A program made the position numbers and the translations under genes. From positions 1 through 40,685 of the forward strand of contig JAFEAM010000048.1 of assembly GCA_018266395.1 (NCBI GenBank): a stretch of DNA of 40,685 nt, read 5' to 3'. The notes under the pieces were generated by a model. It had not been told where the DNA came from, did not search any database, and saw nothing but the letters and a program-made list of their open reading frames with translations. Shown in pieces: positions 1 through 7,043 of the stretch (position 1 is the stretch's first letter; each line of letters starts with the position of its first letter). This DNA comes from Bacteroidota bacterium (GTDB taxonomy: Bacteria; Bacteroidota; Bacteroidia; Cytophagales; Cyclobacteriaceae).

Positions 1-126
1 GCGCGTTGCGCACCGCTAGTAAACTACGCCCCTTCAGGGCTCGTGATTCTCGTGCTGCCCTGAAGGAACTCTGTCCTTCAGGGGCAGTGTTTGTTTAAAC
101 GGCACGCGGCCAACGTGCCGTTTAAA
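1..126. repeat. GC-rich palindrome cluster, copy 1 (truncated by window edge)
   Basis: Three consecutive palindromes are visible: the right part of GCGC-GTT-GCGCACCGC at 1-17; an arm pair CTGCCCTGAAGGA / TCCTTCAGGGGCAG at 55-87; and a perfect 13-bp stem TTTAAACGGCACG / CGTGCCGTTTAAA at 94-126 with a 7-nt loop. The same order recurs at 5037-5181, so this is one composite unit rather than chance hairpins. Confidence 0.75.
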
Positions 127-135
127 TCTCTCCCC

Positions 136-303
136 CGCAGAGTCCCCTCGCGGGAGACTCTGCGACGAAGGGATCACTAGATCAAGTAACAACAACCAGG
201 AATAGTCCAATACAAGCCAAGCTGATGCCAGTACTCATTCGCCTCGTGTTGTACCAAATTCACCAGTAGCCTTCCCCGCAGAGTCTCCTTCAGGGACTCT
301 GCG
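136..303. repeat. Composite hairpin repeat B-spacer-A, copy 1
   Basis: Type B hairpin at 136-164 (arms CGCAGAGTC/GACTCTGCG, loop of the CCCTCRCGGGA type) is followed by a spacer of about 110 bp and a type A hairpin at 277-303 (same 9-bp arms, loop TCCTTCAGG). The spacer carries AGAATAGTCCAATACAAG-like and GCCTCGTGT-like words that recur in the copies at 3322-3487 and 6531-6700, so the whole 168-bp unit is the repeat. Confidence 0.8.
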
Positions 304-485
304 ATAGGATATGAAAAAGAATTGATGTGATTGATTCTAAGATGCCTGTGAGGACACAGGCATCTATTCCCTTGGCAAATCTCTCCATCGGACAAACAGG
401 TCTGTGTCCTATCAGGCCGTATCTTCCTATTTTATCCCAACATCAATCGACTCGTGTAATAACCAAATTTCCCAAGAGCCTTCAC

Positions 486-512
486 CGCAGAGTCACTTTC
501 AGGGACTCTGCG
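486..512. repeat. Type A hairpin (decayed composite)
   Basis: Arms CGCAGAGTC and GACTCTGCG with a loop altered to ACTTTCAGG. The preceding 60 bp (CTCGTGTAATAACCAAATTT then GAGCCTTCAC) match the right part of the composite spacer, but no B hairpin precedes it. Confidence 0.7.
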
Positions 513-704
513 AAAAAGGGGATTTGTGGCAGACGACTGATTTGTTCCATATATTATATATTAGTAAATGTTGCGTCTTCCTTTGGATTTTGGCTAAATG
601 AAAACAGACCTTCGGCGGAAGTTCACTTGAGGGCAATTCTGCATCGGGCCAGGTAGTTCGATGATTATTACAAGTACCTTTTCAAGACCCAATTAAAGAG
701 GTTT

Positions 705-3131
705 ATGATACGAAACTATCTTATTCTGACACTTCGCAATTTGAGCAAGAGAAAGATTTACTCTTTCATTAACATTTCGGGACTCGCAATAGGAATTGCC
801 GCATGTTTAGTGATCTGGAAATACGTTGAGTTCGAGTTAAGCTATGACAAATTTCATACGCATGCCGACAATATTTATCGAGCCACTTTTACTGAGTACG
901 GAAAGAACTGGAAAGAGGATTGGTCTGCTGAATTCGGTTACGGATTGGGGCCAGCGTTGATCAACGAAATTCCGGAGATAAAAAACTTTGTACGTATACA
1001 TCCCATGTACGGAGACGCTGCGTTGATCAGCCTTGAAAATCAACATGCAGCGCAGGGTAACTTTCTCGAAAAGAACATTTACTTTGTAGACTCTACATTT
1101 CTGAGTGTCTTTACTTATGATGTAGTCAAGGGTGATGCGTCGAACGGACTTGCCAGGCCGTCTTCAGCAGTTATTACGGAAACAATAGCCAATCGCTATT
1201 TCGGCAATGCTGATCCCATCGGAAAGACTCTCCATGTAAGAACAAAAGATTGGGTTAATGGAGATTTTACTGTGACGGCCGTAATCCAAAATGTGCCGCG
1301 AAATTCTCACCTGCAATTCGATATTTTACTTTCTATGCATGATTTGCTGCAAATAGGATATTATCGCGAAGCAGGCTCGGACTGGACGGCCAATAATTTC
1401 ATCACCTATGTGGAAATGTCGAAAAACACAGATGCGAAATCTCTTGATGCAAAAACGAAGCGCTTTATGGACAAACATGTTGGGACAGAACCGCTGGGCG
1501 TGAAACTTTCTTATCAGCCTCTTCGGGAAATCAATTATTCGCCTGATCTCGATAATACCAATGGTCATTTGAGCACCCTCTATTTTTTTATATTGATATC
1601 CATCTTCATCCTTTTTATTGCATGGATAAATTATGTCAACCTTTCAACTGCCCGTGCCACAGAAAGAGCGAAGGAGGTTGGCGTTAAAAAGGCAATAGGT
1701 GTTTTAAAAAGTCAGTTGGTAACGCAGTTCATGCTGGAATCGTTGTTGATCAATTTTGTCAGCATAGTACTTGCAGTCGGGCTTGCGATCGTACTGCTTC
1801 CGGTCCTTAATAATATTATTGCGAACGAGATTCTATTCGATTTCTCTTCGCCTTTACTGTGGGCAATTTTGCTCGGATTATTTGCGATTGGGTCGCTTAT
1901 CTCCGGTATCTACCCAGCGATGGTATTATCATCCTTTAAGACGACAGATGCTTTTAAAGGGAACCCGGGAAAAGTTGGACGAGGGCTGGGTTTGCGAAAG
2001 ACCCTGGTCGTATTTCAATTCACAGCATCTCTCCTTTTAATAGCCGGGACATTTATCATTTACCGCCAAATGGATTTCATGGTAAAGCATGACAAAGGAT
2101 TGAATATGAATCAAATGCTGATTGTCACTGGCCCTCAATATATTGAAGGAGAAACGGGACATCAGAGAATACTTTCTTTTAAGAATGAACTACTAAAATT
2201 ATCGTCAGTAGGGAATGTCACCTCTTCCGGAGCTATACCAGGTGGAGGTTACAGCTTCACAACAGGAATGGAGATTGCGGGGAAAGGCCCCAAAAATAGC
2301 TTCAGAGAGTCCATCCATGTCGTATGGGTCGATACTGATTTTATTAAAACTTACGGATTACAAATTGCATCGGGCAGCGCATGGGATTCCAACCGCGCTT
2401 CTGCGATGGAATCCGTCTTCATAAATGAAGCAGCTCTAAACCGTCTTGGTTTTGGGACTGCTGAACAGGCACTTCATGAGAAGATTATCATTGGAGGAGA
2501 AGCCAGATTTTCCATTCAAGGTGTTTTGAGAAACTTTCATTGGAATTCTCTCAAATCGGAATATGTACCAATGTTGTTTCGCCCCCAGGAGGCGAACTAC
2601 AAGCTATTCTCTATACAACTCCACTCAAATATTCATGAATCAGTAGAACAAGTGCAACGCATATACAAAGGCTACTTCCCTGGAAATCCTTTCGAGTACT
2701 ATTTTCTTGACGATTTCTTCAATAGTCAATACAAAGATGAAGAACAATTTGAAAGAATATTCAGCATGTTTTCAATTCTCGCTATTGTCATAGCGTGTCT
2801 CGGATTGTGGGGTTTAGCCTCGTTTACAACGGCACAGCGATTGAAAGAGATTAGTATTCGCAAAGTACTGGGTGCAACTGTTACCAACATTATCTATCTA
2901 TTGTCTGGTCAATTTGTGAGATTACTTCTTATTTCCAGTATCATTGCATTGCCGATTCTGTTGTATGCGGGAAACACATGGATTGACCATTTTGCTTTCA
3001 GGATTGATATAACAGCAGACCTCTTTATTATACCCTTAATGGTTTTGGTAGTAATCGCATTAGGGACGGTAAGCATTCAAATCCTTCGTGGAGCACATAC
3101 TAATCCGGCCAAAGTACTTCGCTCTGAGTGA
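705..3131 (+). CDS. FtsX/MacB-type ABC transporter permease, 808 aa
   Basis: Large two-module ABC permease of the type common in Bacteroidota (MacB periplasmic core plus FtsX domain, each twice). What is seen: an N-terminal membrane helix at about residues 21-42 (ISGLAIGIAACLVIW), a periplasmic stretch, then a helix cluster from about 290 to 410 that includes the FtsX-like segment ARATERAKEVGVKKAIG. A second helix near 440, a second extracytoplasmic part and a C-terminal helix group with the parallel motif TTAQRLKEISIRKVLGA follow. Such proteins work with a LolD/MacB-like ATPase, but none is adjacent; the nearest ATPase here (16326) has its own permease. The gene stands alone between repeat arrays. 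Substrate unknown; family assignment is secure, role is not. Confidence 0.9.
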   Translation: MIRNYLILTLRNLSKRKIYSFINISGLAIGIAACLVIWKYVEFELSYDKFHTHADNIYRATFTEYGKNWKEDWSAEFGYGLGPALINEIPEIKNFVRIHPMYGDAALISLENQHAAQGNFLEKNIYFVDSTFLSVFTYDVVKGDASNGLARPSSAVITETIANRYFGNADPIGKTLHVRTKDWVNGDFTVTAVIQNVPRNSHLQFDILLSMHDLLQIGYYREAGSDWTANNFITYVEMSKNTDAKSLDAKTKRFMDKHVGTEPLGVKLSYQPLREINYSPDLDNTNGHLSTLYFFILISIFILFIAWINYVNLSTARATERAKEVGVKKAIGVLKSQLVTQFMLESLLINFVSIVLAVGLAIVLLPVLNNIIANEILFDFSSPLLWAILLGLFAIGSLISGIYPAMVLSSFKTTDAFKGNPGKVGRGLGLRKTLVVFQFTASLLLIAGTFIIYRQMDFMVKHDKGLNMNQMLIVTGPQYIEGETGHQRILSFKNELLKLSSVGNVTSSGAIPGGGYSFTTGMEIAGKGPKNSFRESIHVVWVDTDFIKTYGLQIASGSAWDSNRASAMESVFINEAALNRLGFGTAEQALHEKIIIGGEARFSIQGVLRNFHWNSLKSEYVPMLFRPQEANYKLFSIQLHSNIHESVEQVQRIYKGYFPGNPFEYYFLDDFFNSQYKDEEQFERIFSMFSILAIVIACLGLWGLASFTTAQRLKEISIRKVLGATVTNIIYLLSGQFVRLLLISSIIALPILLYAGNTWIDHFAFRIDITADLFIIPLMVLVVIALGTVSIQILRGAHTNPAKVLRSE

Positions 3132-3248
3132 CAATCTCAGGTATTCACTAAATCGAGTTACGACAACGAAGAATAGTCCAATACAAGACAAGGTGATTCC
3201 CATAACCATTGGCCTCCCGTTACACTCAAGTTAACCAGTTGCCTTCCC

Positions 3249-3275
3249 CGCAGAGTCTCCCTCAGGGACTCTGCG
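3249..3275. repeat. Type A hairpin
   Basis: Arms CGCAGAGTC/GACTCTGCG, loop TCCCTCAGG. About 115 bp upstream of it (from 3160) match the composite spacer, but the B hairpin on the left is missing. The next B hairpin starts 46 bp further on. Confidence 0.75.
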
Positions 3276-3321
3276 ATCGAGACCAAGTGTCTTCAAGTTT
3301 CATTCAATAGCTTGAGTCACC

Positions 3322-3487
3322 CGCAGAGTCCCCTCACGGGAGACTCTGCGACGAAGTGATGCGCTTAATAGGGGATTGACAACTAGTAGTCCAACTCAAC
3401 ACAAACTGATACACTAAGCATTCGTCTCGTGTCAGAACCAAACTAACCAAGAGCCTTCCCCGCAGAGTCTCCTTCAGGGACTCTGCG
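3322..3487. repeat. Composite hairpin repeat B-spacer-A, copy 2
   Basis: B hairpin at 3322-3350, spacer with ATTCGTCTCGTGT and ACCAAGAGCCTTCCC words, A hairpin at 3461-3487. At 166 bp it nearly equals the copies at 136-303 (168 bp) and 6531-6700 (170 bp). Confidence 0.8.
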
Positions 3488-3719
3488 ATGGAGACCCCGT
3501 GGTTTCAAGTTCGTTCAACAACTTTGAGTCCTACCGCAGAGTCCCCTCACGGGAGACTCTGCAACGAAGTTTCTCCCTGACGCGATAGCTTATGAATATT
3601 GAAAGTATAACTATACGCTAAGTGATCTTGTCAATGCCACCTCGAGCAGCTCCAGGTCGGCTGAACACTTTTCAAACTTGTAAGGAACATCGCGGGGAAC
3701 CACGAAGGCTTCGCCGGTC
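3453..3719. repeat. 267-bp tandem duplication, copy 1
   Basis: Copy 1 (3453-3719) abuts copy 2 (3720-3986) directly; both start GCCTTCCCCGCAGAG and end GCTTCGCCGGTC. I count 11 mismatches in 267 bp: 2 in the 158 bp of noncoding repeat sequence and 9 in the 109 bp that correspond to the cupin gene end. The unit includes one A and one B hairpin. Confidence 0.9.
3611..3719 (-). pseudogene. Detached 3' end of a VOC-cupin gene (35 codons plus stop)
   Basis: On the minus strand this reads TGEAFVVPRDVPYKF...LTRSLSV and a TAG stop, matching the last 35 residues of the neighbouring cupin gene except for one Ala/Gly change. It has no start and cannot be expressed alone. Of nine base differences from the intact gene, eight are synonymous, so the fragment diverged while it was still part of a functional gene. 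I infer a former second gene copy or a foreign allele, reduced by recombination. Confidence 0.85.
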
Positions 3720-3986
3720 GCCTTCCCCGCAGAGTCTCCTTCAGGGACTCTGCGATGGAGACCCCGTGGTTTCAAGTTCGTTCAACAACTTTGAGTCCTA
3801 CCGCAGAGTCCCCTCACGGGAGACTCTGTGACGAAGTTTCTCCCTGACGCGATAGCTTATGAATATTGAAAGTATAACTATACGCTAAGTGATCTTGTCA
3901 GTGCCACCTCGAGCAGCTCCAGGTCGCCTGAGCACTTTTCAAACTTATAAGGAACGTCACGCGGAACTACAAAGGCTTCGCCGGTC
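3720..3986. repeat. 267-bp tandem duplication, copy 2
   Basis: Second unit of the tandem pair. Its right part (3878-3986) is the functional 3' end of the VOC-cupin gene. It carries the A hairpin 3728-3754 and the B hairpin 3802-3830, the latter with a mutated right arm ending GTG. Confidence 0.9.
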
Positions 3987-4951
3987 TTTACGGTTTGGGG
4001 CGACTGTGCCTCTGCGTGTAATTCAAGCTGACCGCTCATGACAAACGTGAATTGAATTTCATTGGAGTGGCGGTGGTACGCCGCGGTCTGACCATTCCCG
4101 GCATACTGCGCAACCTGAACAGAGACCAGGTCACCAGTTGCCTTGAGAACACCGGTTTCACGGTATTTGAACTGGGTCATCTTCCATGGCTTCCACTTCG
4201 CTTCCGCAACGCGGTGGTGACAAAAAGTTTGTCCCTGGAATTTTCTGTCCGGCCTGAGCGTATTCGTGGGCAACACCATATCATGGTCAATGGAAGTCAT
4301 ATGCTGTGCGGGGACGCCGATCTCAATGACTTCCAGCTGATCGGACGCTTCCAATACCCTGTGCCGGATTTCGGGTGGCTGTGTCACGCAGTCGCCCGCC
4401 CCCAGTATGAAAGGTGGTCCCTGATCCTCATAAACGAGTTTCACCCAACCGTGATAGCAGAAGATCAACTGGAACCCGATCGTATGGTAATGCACCATGT
4501 CCGGAACAGGCCCTCCTTTCGGAATGCGGATGTGGGAAGCCATGATGCTGCCGTCAAGCCGGCTGGGAAGCAGATCCCGGTATTGCATGCCGGCCCGTCC
4601 GATAACCCACGGGTCACTGTCGCGGAGCTTCCTGACTTCAAAACGGTTGGGCACCGGTGGGTATACAACCCGGTAGGATTCAGGCTGGAGTAAAAGCCTG
4701 GTGCCGGCCGGTGAAACATATTCCTTCCTTTCCAGCAATACAACATCGTCAGTAAGCAAATGCAGGGTAGCCGGTGGAGTGGCCGCGCGTTTGTCAAGGC
4801 AAATGGCGATCCCATGCCCTTCCATCACAGCCACTTCCGGGCTGTCATCAGGGAAAATCTGCATCAGCCTGAAACCAAGACCCGAAAAAAATGACATCTC
4901 TTCCGCGAGGTTTACAACAGGAAGCATCACTTGCGCACGGATCGCTGGCAT
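3878..4951 (-). CDS. VOC (glyoxalase-like) plus double-cupin protein
   Basis: Start chosen at MPAIRAQVMLPV (4951), just ahead of the first domain; an in-frame ATG at 5011 would add 20 residues of low-complexity leader. Seen in the 357-aa product: a VOC-like N-terminal part of about 80 residues (VMLPVVNLAEEMSFFSGLGF), a first cupin barrel at about 135-225 (HYHTIGFQLIFCYHGWV...GAGDCVTQPPEIRH) and a second at about 275-350 with the metal-binding type motif AYHRHSNEIQFTFVMSGQLELH. Cupins of this kind may be dioxygenases, isomerases or sensors; I cannot assign a reaction. The gene stands alone, and its last 35 codons are duplicated just downstream. Confidence 0.75.
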   Translation of the reverse strand: MPAIRAQVMLPVVNLAEEMSFFSGLGFRLMQIFPDDSPEVAVMEGHGIAICLDKRAATPPATLHLLTDDVVLLERKEYVSPAGTRLLLQPESYRVVYPPVPNRFEVRKLRDSDPWVIGRAGMQYRDLLPSRLDGSIMASHIRIPKGGPVPDMVHYHTIGFQLIFCYHGWVKLVYEDQGPPFILGAGDCVTQPPEIRHRVLEASDQLEVIEIGVPAQHMTSIDHDMVLPTNTLRPDRKFQGQTFCHHRVAEAKWKPWKMTQFKYRETGVLKATGDLVSVQVAQYAGNGQTAAYHRHSNEIQFTFVMSGQLELHAEAQSPQTVKTGEAFVVPRDVPYKFEKCSGDLELLEVALTRSLSV

Positions 4952-5036
4952 CCTGTCTGATTGAATTTTGTTTGTGTCCGTTCCCACATTGGCTAAACTA
5001 ATCAATTGCACACAAACATTGCGGGTTTATCAATTA

Positions 5037-5235
5037 GCGGTGCGCGTTGCGCACCGTTGGTAAAGCCAGCCCCTGAAGGAACTTTGTCCTTCAGGGCTTG
5101 TAATTCCCGCTCTGCCCTGAAGGAACTCTGTCCTTCAGGGGCAGTGTTTGTTTAACGGCATGCGCCAAGCGTGCCGTTAAAATGAATCTCTCGCACCGAA
5201 GCCCTGAAGGAACCCTGTCCTTCAGGGCGAGGGTC
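5037..5235. repeat. GC-rich palindrome cluster, copy 2
   Basis: Same order as at 1-126: CGGTGCGC-GTT-GCGCACCG (5038-5056), CCCTGAAGGA...TCCTTCAGGG pairs (from about 5069 and at 5112-5144), TTTAACGGCATGC / GCGTGCCGTTAAA (5151-5181, one T-G pair), then another CCCTGAAGGA/TCCTTCAGGG pair near 5200-5228. The loop core TCCTTCAGG is shared with the type A hairpin family, suggesting common ancestry. Confidence 0.75.
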
Positions 5236-5245
5236 CATCCTTCCC

Positions 5246-5272
5246 CGCAGCGTCTCCTTCAGGGACTCTGCG
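5246..5272. repeat. Type A hairpin, variant arm
   Basis: CGCAGCGTC/GACTCTGCG with loop TCCTTCAGG; one arm base is changed. It follows GTCCATCCTTCCC, like other A copies, but the rest of the composite spacer is replaced by the GC-rich palindrome cluster. Confidence 0.7.
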
Positions 5273-5387
5273 ATAGAGTTAAGTCAAAGTAACCGGAGTT
5301 CAATATTTGGCAAACACTGAATCGTTATAGCTGGCAGTTATTGTCATTCGTTACACTAATTTTACCTGAACCCAAAAGCAAACTAAA

Positions 5388-6326
5388 ATGAGGAAAGTAA
5401 TCCCTATCCTGTATATCGCCAGTTTCATCCTATCATGCACTTCGAAGGAATCGCCCGATCTTGAGACCACTGCCAAGGACGACGCCTTCCGGGCGGGAAT
5501 TACTTCTGGAAAATTCGCCAAACTAAGTCAGGGATACACCTATTACGAATATGCCAATCCATCTGCCGATACGATCCTGGTTATGGTCCATGGATTCTCT
5601 GTGCCATCATACATCTGGGATTCCACCTTTCACGCCGCTGTGAGCCGCGGCTTTGGCGCGCTTCGTTATGACACCTACGGCAGGGGTTATTCCGACAACC
5701 CGGACACTATGTATGACGTCGCATTGTACTCCCAACAATTAAAGGAGCTCCTGGATAATCTTGAAATCGATAAACCTGTCAATTTGCTGGGTCTTTCCGA
5801 CGGCGGCAGAACGATCACAGCTTTCGCCTCCCAATACCCGCTCATGGTCCGCAACCTTATCTATGTCGACGCAGCCGGGTTTGAGAGTCTCCCGGAAAAA
5901 AATGAAGTGAATGCAACTGTTACCGATGAAGAAATCAACGCGTTCAAAAAGAGCGACCAATACAAACATATGGCCGCCGGACAGTTGGGCGATTTCTACG
6001 ATTCGACCCGGTTCAGGGGATGGGACAGGAAATACGAAACGTTCATGAAATACAAGGGATTTGTGAGGGCCCTGATTTCTACAGGAAAGAACCGCTCAAG
6101 CCTGGAGAATGAGCAACTAAAGATCGCTGCCTCCGGCATTTCGGTTTTCGCCTTCTGGGGTGAGCATGATCAGGTGGTAAAACTGGCTGACGTGAAATCA
6201 AACCTGATGAAACGTTTTCCGAAAGTGGAGTTATTCGTATTGCCCAAGGCCGGGCACCTGCCTCACATGGAGCAGGCAGCCATGTTCAATTCAATATTGT
6301 TCGATCAGGTAATTTGTTGCCACTGA
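5388..6326 (+). CDS. Alpha/beta hydrolase lipoprotein, 312 aa
   Basis: Predicted lipoprotein: MRKVIPILYIASFILSC with lipobox Cys17, so it should sit at the outer face of the inner membrane or at the outer membrane. The alpha/beta hydrolase fold is clear: oxyanion-loop segment MVHGF at 66-70, nucleophile elbow GLSDG with Ser137, probable acid Asp261 (FWGEHDQ) and His290 (AGHLPHME), giving a complete Ser-Asp-His triad. The length fits small esterases or haloalkane-dehalogenase relatives; a Ser nucleophile points to an esterase, lipase or C-C hydrolase. The substrate cannot be read. It stands alone, flanked on both sides by palindromic repeats. Confidence 0.85.
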   Translation: MRKVIPILYIASFILSCTSKESPDLETTAKDDAFRAGITSGKFAKLSQGYTYYEYANPSADTILVMVHGFSVPSYIWDSTFHAAVSRGFGALRYDTYGRGYSDNPDTMYDVALYSQQLKELLDNLEIDKPVNLLGLSDGGRTITAFASQYPLMVRNLIYVDAAGFESLPEKNEVNATVTDEEINAFKKSDQYKHMAAGQLGDFYDSTRFRGWDRKYETFMKYKGFVRALISTGKNRSSLENEQLKIAASGISVFAFWGEHDQVVKLADVKSNLMKRFPKVELFVLPKAGHLPHMEQAAMFNSILFDQVICCH

Positions 6327-6406
6327 ATTTCGGGTCTGGGGTTTGTGGGTTTTGAATGATTCTCGACAAACCCCGCCCTTACAGGGCTCCACGGACCTCA
6401 ATGACA

Positions 6407-6433
6407 TTAGCGGTGCGCGTTGCGCACCGCTAA
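6407..6433. repeat. GC-rich palindrome, copy 3
   Basis: Perfect 12-bp stem TTAGCGGTGCGC / GCGCACCGCTAA with a GTT loop. The same core is at 5038-5056 and, truncated, at position 1. Here only this palindrome and the start of the following unit (GCCCTTTCAGGGCTTGTAATTCCC) remain. Confidence 0.75.
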
Positions 6434-6530
6434 TGAACTGCGCCCTTTCAGGGCTTGTAATTCCCAACCACAAATACGGACCCAGCCCGCTTGTGCTGCG
6501 CTAAAAGGGCGAGGTTTTTATCTCCTCCCC

Positions 6531-6700
6531 AGCAGAGTCCCCTCACGGGAGACTCTGCGATGGAGCGACGCAACAAATTAAGTTGCGACAATTAAGAATA
6601 GTCGAATGCAAGATAAGTTGATACCCCCACGCATTCGCCTCGTGTTCTAACCAAGCTTAACAAGAGCCTTCGCCGCAGAGTCTCCTTCAGGGACTCTGCG
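6531..6700. repeat. Composite hairpin repeat B-spacer-A, copy 3
   Basis: B hairpin 6531-6559 (first base A instead of C), spacer with AGAATAGTCGAATGCAAG and CATTCGCCTCGTGTT, A hairpin 6674-6700. Third full copy of the 166-170 bp composite. Confidence 0.8.
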
Positions 6701-6714
6701 ATGGAGAGAGGAGG

Positions 6715-6966
6715 GGTTCGCTTCGCCTTCGCTCGCGATGACGGTTTGGTTCTAAATTTTGGATGCGCAGAGGATTGCGTCGCTTCGCTCGCAATCTATC
6801 TCTGATACCTACCCGGACTTCAAACAGGTCCTACCCATTGGATTCATGTCATTGATCAGGTCGATTTTCCTCTGGCTGAACCCGCCTTGATATTGCGAGC
6901 GAAGCGACGCAATCCTCCAAGTGTCGACCCCTATTACTCATCTCATCGCGAGCGAAGCGAAGCGAC
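6715..6966. mobile_element. Element with nested inverted repeats (MITE-like)
   Basis: Outer arms 6715-6741 and 6942-6966 are near-perfect inverted repeats (GTTCGCTTCGCCTTCGCTCG-like). Inner arms 6771-6795 and 6892-6916 are a perfect 25-bp inverted repeat starting AGGATTGCGTCGCTTCGC. The 96-bp centre encodes nothing visible. The structure fits a non-autonomous miniature element or a cruciform-forming repeat. I found no clear target-site duplication and no transposase, so mobility is inference. Confidence 0.55.
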
Positions 6967-6973
6967 CTAACCA

Positions 6974-7008
6974 CAAAAAAATAGGTGCCTGTGTCTCCAC
7001 AGGCACCT
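6974..7008 (-). terminator. Rho-independent terminator of the 185-aa protein gene
   Basis: On the minus strand an 11-bp perfect stem AGGTGCCTGTG / CACAGGCACCT with a 4-nt loop is followed by ATTTTTTTG. It lies 36 bp after the stop codon of the gene at 7044-7601. Confidence 0.85.
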
Positions 7009-7043
7009 CCTCTACCTCACACTACGCGCGCTATAATCTACGA

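Larger units (their letters stand above)
1..704. other. Repeat-rich intergenic region, no credible gene
   Basis: About 700 bp with no convincing coding sequence; the open frames here run through hairpins and lack family features. It holds part of a GC-rich palindrome set (1-126), a composite of two CGCAGAGTC hairpins (136-303), a GATGCCTGTG/CACAGGCATC hairpin (340-363, 10-bp stem, 4-nt loop) and a decayed copy of the composite ending in a hairpin at 486-512. The window edge cuts the first palindrome. Confidence 0.7.
3132..3877. other. Repeat-filled intergenic region with a duplicated gene end
   Basis: No intact gene. It contains type A hairpins at 3249-3275, 3461-3487 and 3728-3754, type B hairpins at 3322-3350, 3535-3563 and 3802-3830, a composite at 3322-3487, and a 267-bp tandem duplication (3453-3719 and 3720-3986) whose first copy carries the last 35 codons of the cupin gene. 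A and B hairpins alternate: A to B spacing is 46-47 bp and B to A spacing about 110 bp, except where the duplication inserts coding sequence. Confidence 0.75.
4952..5387. other. Intergenic region with palindromes between divergent genes
   Basis: Apart from a possible 20-codon extension of the cupin gene (to 5011), the region holds the second copy of the GC-rich palindrome set (5037-5235) and one type A hairpin (5246-5272). The last 115 bp before the hydrolase start show no repeat and should hold its promoter; I see no clear TAnnTTTG box. Confidence 0.6.
6327..7043. other. Repeat-rich intergenic region
   Basis: No gene seen in 717 bp. It holds a 12-bp-stem palindrome (6407-6433), a composite hairpin repeat (6531-6700), an element with nested inverted repeats (6715-6966) and a Rho-independent terminator for the minus-strand gene to the right (6974-7008). 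Confidence 0.7.

Noticed and set aside
340..363. Hairpin GATGCCTGTG/CACAGGCATC as terminator
   Set aside because: There is no T-run on either strand and no gene ending nearby; kept only as a palindrome in the intergenic note.
327..656. 109-codon open frame on the + strand
   Set aside because: It reads through two hairpins and decayed repeat sequence, with no domain or sensible composition.
136..3830. CRISPR array made of the CGCAGAGTC repeats
   Set aside because: Spacing is irregular (46 to about 110 bp), the spacers are themselves conserved between copies, two loop types alternate and no cas gene is present.
3622..3831. 69-codon + strand frame across the tandem duplication
   Set aside because: It is antisense to the duplicated cupin gene end and continues into repeat hairpins.
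4052..4693. 213-codon frame opposite the cupin gene
   Set aside because: Shadow of the VOC-cupin gene; all recognisable motifs are on the minus strand.
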